Assembly: GCF_020382885.2 (NCBI RefSeq)
Contig: NC_058503.1
Coordinates: 17,431,535-17,495,534 of the forward strand
DNA from: Scatophagus argus
Lineage: Eukaryota > Chordata > Actinopteri > Scatophagidae
Length of the DNA stretch: 64,000 nucleotides
Direction: 5' to 3'
The position numbers and the translations under genes are program-made. Positions 14,314-26,300 of the stretch are shown here, piece after piece; the first letter of the stretch is position 1; each line of letters begins with the position of its first letter. The notes under the pieces are model-generated. The model was not told the DNA's origin, searched no databases, and saw only the letters and a program-made list of their open reading frames with translations.

Positions 14314-17300
14314 GTACAGTGCCATTCTTTCTCCTATGTACCAGTTTCCTGCAGAACATTTTGGGGGAAATGATGTTCTCCTGTTTGAAATTCACAGAAA
14401 ACAAGACATTAAGACAGATGCACAGTGGTGTCATCATGTGGCTCTAGTAGTTATCGGCTGGCTCAGTATCACCTGTGCTTTCAATCCCTGCGTTGCCTCA
14501 TTCCGTCCTGCTGTGAAACTGGGCGAGTGTTATACGTGGACTGGGTGGCACCCTGCCGTTTTTCATCTTCACTTTGAAATTGAATCATCGGGCATCAACT
14601 GGATGAGCAGGAGACTTAGATTTGATATGACAGACACAGGATCAGTGCCAAATACTAAGAGGACAGAGACAAGACAGTCTATATTGTTTGTACTAATTAG
14701 CACAATGTTAATCGTCCTTGTGCTTCACGAGTCACTACATGGGAGAATTTCAGATAGGAAAACTAACAACAAACTAGGGAACGCTTAAGTCAGACCTTCT
14801 GTCGACCCCAAATCATCTTAGCTTTGCTTTTACTGCCACAGGATTGTCATTAAAGCAAAGGGCACTGTTTTATTTACTGTCAAGACAAATGAGAACAAGA
14901 TAGTCGGGCTTAGGTATCATGAAGCTGTTAATTACTGCTGTGTTGGCAGCTTTTTAATCTTTCCAACTAAACTGCAGGCACCAAGAAACTGCAGAGTGCA
15001 GCCAGTACACACAATCATGCTTTGCTTTTCTTTGTCTTTTTAATAAGGTTTGGCTCAAAGCAAATGATTTTTCTCAACCAGCAAAGCACCGTAAACTGTC
15101 TAAGGATAAAGCCTCCAACAAACTCAGTCCCTGAGAGGAGGCCGTGTAAGGCTGCTGTTTCAGAAAGTAACAAGTGCTACCTGTCACCACCATCTGTAGC
15201 TGATTGTGTGGCCCAGCCAATCTTGTCTGGAGTACTCATTTGCATTGCAATTAAAAAGAAGATATATATTTTGCTGTTCTTTTTCCATTCCTTTGATATT
15301 TGTTTGTAGCTTTTTACCATAGCCAGTAATGTCATGAAGCTTCTGGTCTTAAAAAGAAATAAGCTATTTCTCCTGGAAAAAAAAGGGTCTTCAAATAATT
15401 CAAATGGGGATAAAAGTGGAGTTGAAACAAGCCTGTTTTTGTTTCTTTTAATTTAAATATCTTATTTCCTGACCCAGACCGGATGAAACTGCAGTCACAA
15501 TTTGCCTCTTAATATTTCCCTCTCTATTCTGTTGCCCCAGCATCTCTTTCTCCCTTTTGCTCATACTTACTTCAAACCACTCTCTAACTCTCACTCTTTT
15601 TCCCTTTTCCCCTCACTACCATCCTTATTTTTGACAATCTAATTCTCAACATCAGCTTGCTCCTCTTACACTGCAGAAAATATCCATCTTAATAGGTCAT
15701 GTAGTATGATACTGATCTGAAATATTACATCTGAAATCAACAGAGAGCAAAATCTCCAAATAGGGTGAGAAAACTTAAAACAGATAAAACTGCTTTGTCA
15801 ATAAGTAAATTCTCTGCCCTCATTTGAAGATTTCTTGATTAAATTAATATTAGACTAAATTACTTATGAGGATGGATATTGCAGTGGATTACAATATGTT
15901 TGAGTTTTATTTCCCTCTTTGTATTGTTTGCTAATGCTTTGCCGTTGTTACAGATCATGTCAATGGACATTGCACTAGCCCCACCTCCCAGCCGTGCTCG
16001 GCAGGGAAGCCTCGCGTCCCGATGGGTCCCGAGGGGCCACGGCTTACCCGCAGAGGCCCTGGCCGACCGCCCTTCCGCAAGGCCCAGTCTGCCGCTTGCA
16101 TGGAGATCTCTTTGCCTGTGTCCCACACTGAAGGTGTGTGCTTGTCTTCCCAACTCCCATCCCTAAACCTCTTTAACATACCCTCACTCCTAACAAGTGC
16201 ATGCCATCCTCTCACCCTGGAGTAAATGGACTGAGGCCTGATACAGAATTAACACAAGGCAAGCGTATGCTAATGCAGGTTAGCAGCATTAAAATCTAAA
16301 TCATGCTTTAGTTTCCAGGAAGGTGTCTGACTGTTCGCTAAACCCCTCCTTAAAACAGTGATTGTCCAGTCATGGCTTAGTATACATAACTGGGTACTGC
16401 AGTCTGTCAGTCATTAGATTTCTCTACAGGTTGAATCAGTGTACATAATGCTATGGAGTTTGGGTGTGGTGTCTTTTTTAACACATGATAACTGCTTACT
16501 GCAATAGTCAGCTATAGTAGAATCCACTGTATAATTATAAGATTCTAAAATGAGTCAGTTGGAAACATTAAATTGTTAACCAGAGATAGCATTTTCTTTG
16601 TCCCAACATTAGCTTCAGTAGCTAGCTAGCTAGCTACAGCTGCCTACAGCTGTTTTCACACCTGTGTTACAGGGTATGGGACTGAGTGGTTAATTTTGTT
16701 TATACCCTTCAAAATATAAATGGTCACTGGAAATTAGCTGTACATGAACTTAATTTTTAAAAGATATTGTAACAAAATAATTGGTGATCAGCCAACACTT
16801 GTTGACACCCAGATAGCAGATGACTGTATTATTGCTGTATGCTCACACCAACAACAATGCAATGTTTGCATTTAGCTGTGCTAAACATATGACAATGCAA
16901 CTTGCATTAGCATCACTGTGAAACATTTGAACAACAGGTTCTGCTTCTCTTGAATGCAAGAAATGACCCTTGCATTGTGACCCTTAAGTCTGTTGCTTGT
17001 GTTGACCATGTCCCAGGCCTGAAGGTTGGTGCAATATGACTGGATGTGTTTTAACCAATTGATTTTTACTTCTCCAGCGCCTTTCCCCATATTTTGCCAT
17101 TGCATTTCCGGTGACATCCATTTAATTTTAAAAGTAACAATGAATCTTCCAGGGAAAAATCTATTATTACGTATTTTTTTCTCTTCTTGTAAGTAGATTC
17201 TGGATGTTTTTGTTTGTTGAAAACTTGTTAACAGAGCACATGGGGTATATTCACTGTGGCCACACCGACTTTCTCATAATCCACAAAATGTTTTTGCTGA

Positions 17301-20300
17301 AGGAAACATTTCATCAGTTTTAATTTACTTAATTTTTTTTGTTTTTTGTTTTGTTTTTCAAGCAGACCTTTTCAGTGTTCACACAGATAAAATGGGGGAA
17401 TAAGTAGGAGAAGATAACCTTTTGAGCATGAATTGCACTCTGGTATTTTGACATTCTTACTTGAAAATTTCTGACTTTTATTTTCTTCCATTTGAACTCC
17501 TTCAATTCAGACCCTGACATTGACCTGCACCATCTAAAAAGAGATTGACCCAGCAGGGTGTGTGTGTGTGTGGGTGTGTACATACGCCTTTGTGTGTGTA
17601 ATAGAAAGAGAATCTGAGCTTTTGTGGGTGTGTAAACACTGTATGTTTCTGTGTCTATGTGTGTGTAGTGCCAAGAGGAATTTCAGTGGTTTTCTAGTTA
17701 CTTTATTTCTACATTGTCGCTCGTTAAGCTGAACTAAACCTTGATTCTTCTTCATCTTCCTAACACTTTGGCCCAGCCTTGAAGATTTGATTACTTATTA
17801 TTTGATTATTTGATTTGTTTAAAAGAAAAAGTCTTGTTGGGTATGTTTTGCCATTTTGTTCTTCCACACAAAAACAAAAATGCAGATAAAAGAAGTCAAG
17901 TAAGGACTTAAACAGACGCTCACAGCAGTGTCATTTTGAAATATTGACCTCAGAACTGACACAGAAAAATGGCCTTCATCACCATTGTATGTCACTGCCA
18001 GGCGACAGACGTGAAGACCTTTTATTTCTCTCTCTTTGTCCTCAGAACTATCAGATATTTGTGTCATTTAATATATTTTTAATTTTTTTATGTTTTTTGT
18101 AGGTTTTTGTTGTGGAAAAAGCCTTAGCCTTTATAAAGTTGCTCAGTAGGGTGGAACAAAAAACTGAAATGATTATTATTGAAATTATTATTATTAAAAT
18201 CACAACATGACCAAGATCAATATCAGAATCACAGGAGGCAGCATTTTTTGATGTCGCAGCATACCAGTATAAATTAATCATTGCGCTGCAATAGAAATGC
18301 GTTGATATGTCATGCTCTCTACATGTAAGGGTATACATTTTGATACAGGCCCCAGCAAAAATCACATCATGTTTTTTCTATTTTTGATCAATGAAAATTA
18401 AATTAAAAAATTAAATTGTGACTGGTATTGCAATTTCAATATCTGTCAAACTAATACAGATTACTGCAGTGTGATGTTTTCTCATCATTTTGTTTTTTTG
18501 CTGGGTCATTTTCCGGAGGTGGTGGACAATGGCTGAAGACACTGCGGGTTTGGGAATCCATATGAAATCACGTTGTTAGGCCTGGTGCACCACCAGCACT
18601 GCATTGCCTTCACATAGTGCTGGTGCGTCACACGTATATAAACAGTTTTGGAAAGCTGGGGCTGTGCAGGTTGCTCACTCATAGTCCAGACTTTATTTGC
18701 TTTCAGATCAAGAGAAAGCCTCTGTCAGATCACGATAGGCTGATCTCGCCATAGGAGACTCAACACTCTGACAGTTCCCAAAATATCGCAGCTACTGAAG
18801 CCACCTCTGCACGCACATCAGACAAAAAGTAGCACAGAATGGTTGCACATCTTTGCAGTTGAAAGTATGGCCATGTTCCTCAATCACAGTCTCTTTAAAT
18901 CTGTGCTGTGCTATGAAGTTATAAAGATTTTTTATTTGTTAGTATCATACAAACGTACTGACTTTACGCCAATACTGCAATTGGACTCACGCTGCCATCT
19001 TCATCGACCTCATTACACAACAGTGACCTGGAGAGCCGAGAGGAAAACAGTTTTTCATTAGCATAAGCATAATATTTTATTCAAGCCACTGCCTGGGCTA
19101 CACCTGCACTACCAGCCAAATCGATGCAGACGATGGTAGAAATGGCTCTTTTCTGCAGTCAATTCAATGAATCTGTAGCCTCTGAAAATACCTGTAAGAA
19201 ACCGTTTAACAGAGTGCTTGAGAAATTTAACATGAACAGTTGTTTTGCCATCTATACACATCCAGTTCAGTAAGTCCACAATATCTAATTTTACCCCACA
19301 AAATTTACAATTTTGACAAATATGTCTTATCACTCATTTGTAAATCGCTGAATAAATCTTTTCCTATATGGACACACCACCCTCAGACCGAAATGCGTAC
19401 TTGACATAACTTGATAACTTGATAACAATATTGAAGGTATCAGTTAGCGATACAGTTTCCTATGAACAGAATTACTGCAGATTAACCTGTGACCATGTTT
19501 CAGATTGTTTGGTACATTTTGTCCTGAATCAATCAAATATTCCCCTTCCTGAAACTAGCGCTGTATGTAGCAACACATGCTTAAAACAGCAATTCAGTCT
19601 TATTTAATGGACTATACAGAAGAACCTGTTCTGGATAAAAAGTATTCTTTAGTCCAAAGTATTATAGGGGCACATCCATCACTTCAGAACCTCTCGAAGT
19701 CACGAATAAGATGTAAAACTCACTCACTCACAGAGACATGGGACAAGGAGGAGATTCATTGAAAAACTGAGGGTATCCATAGCCTTTAGCAGACTTTTAA
19801 TATGCTTTAACAGCTACTTTTCTCAGCAGACTGTTGCCCATTCTGTTCCGTTTCCTACCTTTGGTATTGTTGTTTATCAGTTTCACTGGGTTACCACAGT
19901 GAAGAGCCAGCAGGATCACTGGAATAATTAAAGGTCAACAAGCAGTGCGAGAGATGAGGCAGATGTTAATGAGGTCTGCATGCCAGGCGAGGAGACAGAG
20001 GAGGGAAATGACATGGGAAGCCAGACTCAGTCTGCAGTGGTACCTCCTATCTTGGGTCGGCAGCATACCTTTAAATTAAATATCAATATATTAAATATTG
20101 AGGACAGAATTGTATGATAGTTAGACTGGCAAATGTGGTCATAAAATTGGCAACATTATGTCTAAGAACAAGACAAAAAAGTAACAGGATATATAAATGT
20201 TATAATCCATCTAGTACAGAATCACATATTATAAATTGCCCAAATACACTTATAGAATATATTTTTCTGCAACACTGTACAAAGGTGAGATGACTCAATG

Positions 20301-23300
20301 TCTACCTGACCAGATACTGAAGAGTCCACACCCACACACACACACCTACATCCATGTTTAATTCCGAGGTAAAAACCAAATGCCAAAGCAGCAGGCCTGC
20401 TATTTTATGGCTTAGTGATAAAATATGTCTCTGTAGGATGTGCCCCAAATGAATCTTAATTTTTGTTAAATTGACAATCAAGCACACATTTAAAATTCAG
20501 GAAAAGTCCTCTGATATGGTACACATTAATACTAAACTTTGCACGTACTTTGTACAAGCCATTGGTGGTACACAGAAATGAAGAGAGAGAGAGAGATAAG
20601 TGTAGTATTTGGGTGTTTGTCCTTGTCTCTCTGCACTGTGTGTGGGTGTGTGTGTGTGTGCATGTACCACTCTATAAACCTGGCACTTTGTCTGTCTCAC
20701 CACTTCAGATTGTCTGCTTTCCCCCCCACGAGTCCCTGCGTCCTGTCAGAGTACCACTGTGCCTGACTTTCATTAGCCAGCACCCCACAGGTTCTGTCAC
20801 ACAGCGTAAACACACTCTAGCGACACGCAGCAAACCCGAGCCACTGCTAACCAGACTTACAGCAAAAAGGCTGCCTTTGTGCTCGTCGATGCCAGCGGCG
20901 TCGTACAACAGTGTTGTCATGATACCAGAATTTTGACAAACAAATATTGATACTACTCGTATACTGGGGTAAATGAGAAAAAAAAACCACAACCAGCAAC
21001 CAGAATTATCTTTCTGCAGCTTTATGGCACCTTTTGTGCAGGAGTTTTCATGTTAGCTTTGGCTTGAGTTGGTTCTCCTCGTGCCAATTTTGTAACCAGT
21101 CTGTGAACTGATATTCATTCAGGGTTTTCACACTTGCAGTAGTATCAAAGAAAGCAGTATCAAAATTTTGGTTGTTGTGCAACAGTGCTGTACAGTAGCT
21201 TTTTACTGACCTCACTGGAATGTATGGGGATGTTTTATCAGTTATTTGTAAAATTAGAAGCATAGAAACCTGCTACACTTGCCAATAGTGTTTAGTTAGT
21301 TTATAGTGGGTGCAGAAAGGGGTTTGCAGAGTAAGGGGATAAGCGAGTAGAGGTTGTGTGGCGACCAGAAACGCAGATGAGCGTCCTGTTTTTCAGTCGT
21401 GCACTCTGTCTCTGTCTCTGCATATATTTGAAGCAGTCTCTCCAAACTCAGTTGCATCTTTCTCTCTTTCCCTTTCTGTCATTCTTTGGTAATACTGTTC
21501 ATCTGTCTGTCTCGTCCATTTTTTTTTGGCTGGGTGGCTACGCTCGTGTGTGTGCGTGTGTTTCTTTGGGGCATGGCGGGATTTGTTATATGGGATTCAT
21601 GTTGTGGGACATGAGTAGGTTATGCATCCAGGAGGGCAATGCTTCAGCAGTTACATGGAGTCACTATGTACTCCCACGATGAGCACCACACCAGCGCCCC
21701 CTACTGCTGGAGCGAAAGAGGTAAGGGGGCTTCGGCCACACAACCATCAGCTGCTGTCCCACTGATTATTACACGTCCGTCCTTCAGTCGGTATGTCAGT
21801 CCGTCCTGTGGCCCTGTTTCGTCTAAACCTTGCGTAGAATTGCTCTTGTCCCGACATGTAGGTGTGGGGTAGTGTATGTTTTGCAGGCAGCATAAATTTT
21901 ACCATACAGTACGCTGTATACCCCCCCCCCCCCTACACACACACACACGTAAATAGTGTATGTCTTATTTAAGCAGATTTTGGTTCTCATGATGCCTCGG
22001 AAATTTTCCTGAAAATCACATACATTGAACACCTGTCAAAATTTTATTCATTTAGTCTGTGGCTTTGCACCCATCTGTAGCCATTGTTACATACTGAAGT
22101 CTGCACTCTGTGGGGCATTAGGCTGGGAATGCAGCACTGCACATTTCCTGGCTCTGAATAATTCAGCAATACAGAAATACTTTTATGATGGAGGCTTTAA
22201 GTACTCAATGGAGGACCTGAATGGGTAGCACTCAAACAGAGTTAAAGGAGTTTTTGAATTTGGTGCAACTGCCAGTGAGTGTATGTGTGTGCATTCTTGT
22301 GTGTGTTTGTGTACATTTATGTGCGTGCGTGTGTGTGCGTATACATACTTGCAGTGTATTTGAGTGTGTCACCAAGCTGCTGAAGTGCACTCTGAGTAAA
22401 CAAAGACAGAAGTGTGTACGTGTGTGTGCGTGAGCGTGCGTGCAGGATTTGTTGTGAAAGTATGTTTCTGTCCATTTGTCCCTTTGTAATGGTCACTTTC
22501 CTTCTCAGTGTATCACATCTTTTCAATGGCGTTTTCCCCTTTGTTCAAGTTTTTGTTTACCTTACATACACTCTACAGACAATATGGCATTTTAGAATCT
22601 TTGCTCTTCATTACTCTCCTTCCATTCTTTCTTTGCTGTCCCCTTCCACAACTCCTGTAACTCTGCCTTCCTCTTTCCTGTTTTCTTTCTCGCTCCCCTC
22701 CTTCCTGCCATTGCTTCATGCCTCTCTCCTTTTGTATCATTTCTGCCTGTGCTGTGCTGCTGTGTTTGGGGGGTGCTGCCACAGAGAGTCGTGAAAACTC
22801 CTTCAGCCGTTCGCGCAGCTCCAGCGTGTCCAGCATTGACCGGGACACCAAAGAGGCTATCACCACACTGCAGTTCGGCGAGTCCTACGGCCGCAAGAGT
22901 GACGCTGTGCCCACCCCATGTCTGTGGGTGGGCACTAGCTTAGGCGTAGTCCTGCTCATCCCAATGTCCATTCCCACTGACCAGGAGGAGAGGATGGAGG
23001 AACCTGTGACAATTGGCCCAAGCGGTAAGTCCCAGTACGACTCGGCTGTCATGTCACAGACCTTACAGAGGTTCTTGGTCACCTTAACCATAGCTGTACA
23101 CACAATTTCCTGTACAAACAGAGATCATTACCAACACTGCCAGGGCAGTTGCTTTTGGTTTTACCACCAAATGAAGTGTTTTTTGCGAGCTCCAGAAAAG
23201 GCATAGTGAGAAAAAAAGTTATACCTCAGTTACATCTCAATTCAAGTATACCCAGTTTGTGTAAGGACACATCCCCAGAATAAAAGAGAGCTACACGCCA

Positions 23301-26300
23301 GCTGTTGCGTACATACTGTATGTTATCAAAACGTCGAGTGAATTTAATGTATATGGGTCTGCTCTGTTGCATTCTGCTTTAAAGGTGTTCATGTATTAAC
23401 CTTGGATTTTTTTCTCTAACATTTGCATTGCTGTACTTGCATTGCCTTAGACATTCAGGGCAGACGGTTGGTGTAAGCTCTGACTGTCAGAAAGCAGACT
23501 AGATGTGGGTAAACAGTCTGTGATTTTTTTGCTTGGCCCATTTTGTCCATTTCATTTTCCTGCAACCAGACATTAGCCAGGAGCGGCCTTAAGTCCAATG
23601 CCAGACTAGCATTGCCCCTATCCTGGTTCCGTTTCCTCTCCTCGCGGGACGTTCTGACTGCTCTGTTTGTACAGGCGAATTGTGCTGTGGGCAGTGATCG
23701 TCCCAAAAAAATGCGGCGCTCTTAATCCAAACCCTGCGCCTCCTCCTGTCGGCGGTTCTGTACTCAGCAGGTAGTGCACTGAAGCTTTCCCGAGCTTTTC
23801 CGCTGCTGGCTGCATTTGGAGTTAGCCTTTTTAAAATGATTTTGTTTTTAATATTATTGTGATGTGAGCCAGCAGTTTCACAAATAATGATACAGGCTAC
23901 ACTTATAAAGGACGGTTAGCTCTGACATGTGCACTGTGCCATGGGGAACAGCAGTGTAAGGCTGTTAAAATAAGTGTGGGTAATTTCCCTAAGTGCACTG
24001 TGTGAAGCTGAACCCTGCTTTTACTGATACCTAAGGCTTCATAAAGCCTTATTTGTTTGAACGACAGGGCAATTTGTTGCTGTGGTGAACATCGAAAGGG
24101 CATTTTTGTGCACGGTCTTGCACTAACTTCTTCTGTAGTCAGGAACAAGGATCAAGTTTGCAGCCTCATTGTATTTGCATTCAGACTAATCAAAACTGAG
24201 CCACTCAAAATGTGTTACCAGTCCAGAAACCCTGCTGTGGAAGGAAGAAGGTCTCTCACACAGAGGGAAAACAACAATAGGTCCAGAAATCAAGGCCCTT
24301 TTCAAGCAGCAGGTGTTGATACTGAATGTACAAGAGGCAAGGTTATTACTTGAAGGTCACAGATTCAGCTTGAAAGAAATATTGGTGAACAGAAGTGTTG
24401 AAATTTGTAGAGGAAAGTATTGGTGAACTCTGCTTATGTTTTCTCAAAGTTCTCCTTTGAGAGCACAGGTAACCTCCGGTCTCTGTGTAAGTAATAGTGT
24501 GCTTAGCAGCCAACAGCAGACAGCAGCTTATACGAGGCTCCAAGCTGTAAATATGTGAACCTTTGTTATTGTTCTACAACGTCAAGCATTAATACTGACA
24601 TTCTCAGTTTAACTCAGCATCACATGCAAATGCAGTGAAAATACAACAAGAATAGACTCTTTATTGATCTTTGTGTGCGTCTGTTCAGCCAGCTTAGATA
24701 GGAAGTTCAGTGTTTGCAATGAAGATAAGTGTGCAGATGCTTTTATTTCTCTTCATTTCTGCTGTTTTTTTGCCCTGTGTTTTGAAATTCTGGTTTTAGA
24801 CTTCATGTCTTTCCTCTTCCCTCTGTTGGTTCCCAGGAGCAATCCTGATGCTCAAAGGCTCAGTGTTGCGATTTGGCTTCTTGGACTGCATGGGAGCACT
24901 CATTCAGAGCCCCTACGAGGTTTGGCGGGACCCCAATGCCCCCGAGGACCCCGACAGACCGCGCAAGCGCAAACTGGTCCACTTTTCACCATCATCCTCT
25001 CAGGACACTTGCGGAGAGGGACATCTGGCCGTGGTGTGCTCTGAGAGGCAGGCCAAAGTATTCTTGATGCCCTCTCAGTCTTGCCTCTTTGTTCACAACA
25101 TCACTGAGTCATCCTTTGTACTGAGGGCCGACGTGGTATCTGTGTCCAACAGTGTGTGTCTGGCCTGCTTCTGTGCTAACGGACACGTCATGACACTCAG
25201 GTATAGCCATTTCTGTCTTTTATCAGATATTTGTGTTAAGTCTGTGCACAAAAAACATCTACAAAATCTCTGATGTTTTACATGAAATTTACACAATATT
25301 TGATGTATTTTTTTCCTGCTGTTAATATTTTGCTTGGACCAGGGCTGCACATTTGATTTGAGCACACTGTGACTCTAACAGTTTCTCAAAGACACCTCTG
25401 GCTAGAGACAGGAATGTTTTCAGTGCAGAAATAATCTACACAAATCATGTAGGAATAACACCTTGCTGCTTGGTTGGGTGACCTCTGGTGGCACCTTTGT
25501 CTTCTTTTATTTGTATTTCTTACCTCGAAAAATACATTTTGATTTCGTGTGATTTGTACATTTCATGGGAGTTGAAGGTACAATTTAAGTTTAAAGGCAG
25601 CTTTCTATCCGTCGATTGCTTGCACATAATAAACTGATTCATGACCAAAGATGAACAAAAAAAAGGTGATAAATAATCCTGAGGTTACATTGTGACCTCG
25701 TGTCTGGTTTACTATGCGGGGTACAGTTTTTATGATACAGATGTTCCTACGTGTCAAAGTTGTCTTTCATTCTTCTCACTCTGCTCACAGTTTGCCAAGT
25801 CTGAGGCCGTTGATGGATATAAATTACCTGCCTCTGACAGACATGCGCATTGCAAGAACCTTTTGCTTCACCAACGGGGGGCAGGCACTGTATCTCAGCT
25901 CCCCGACAGAGATCCAGAGAATTACGTACAGCCAGGAGATGTGTGACAACTTGCAGGTCAGCGCTGCAGTTTGTGTGTGTGTGTGCATGCTTCTACCTGT
26001 CAGTGTTTCTGTCAGTCTCATCAATATCTTACCTTTATCATTCTGTTTATGTGCAGCTGTGAACTGAAAGGTTTTATGCAAGGTTATTCACACGTACTAT
26101 ATATGATGTACAAATTGAGACTGCTCTAATTTAGCTTGTCTGATCATTTGCGTCCGAATCATTTGGTTTCAGAGCTCTGAAAAAAGGATGGGTGCGGTAA
26201 ATAAGTGGGCGCTATTAATCTCACCCCTGGTGAAACCCGGCCTCTGTCAGGCCTTAGAAGTGAAATGTCACAGTTTTCATATGTGGTTTGAACTACACAG

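Larger units (their letters stand above)
16134..22784 (+). other. stxbp5l: stxbp5l intron before the SRSRSSS exon
   Basis: This is 6.6 kb with no recognised exon. It holds short TG/CA repeats (17550-17582, 20641-20661, 22280-22440), a 10-bp hairpin at 18591-18625 and a strong CTCF-like motif at 21691-21710. The last 150 bp before the acceptor are C/T-rich. Confidence 0.55.

Noticed and set aside
14250..14447. Open frames made by TG/CA repeats (also at 11715, 17329, 22221)
   Set aside because: They are poly-Cys-Val or Thr-His translations of microsatellites.
19109..19333. A 74-codon minus-strand frame with several Cys residues
   Set aside because: CQNCKFC resembles a zinc knuckle, but there is no full domain, and no splice or transcript context.
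20704..20936. A possible exon after cacttcag
   Set aside because: The translation is unlike tomosyn, no fitting donor in the required phase is seen, and the overlapping open frame comes from a TG-rich repeat.
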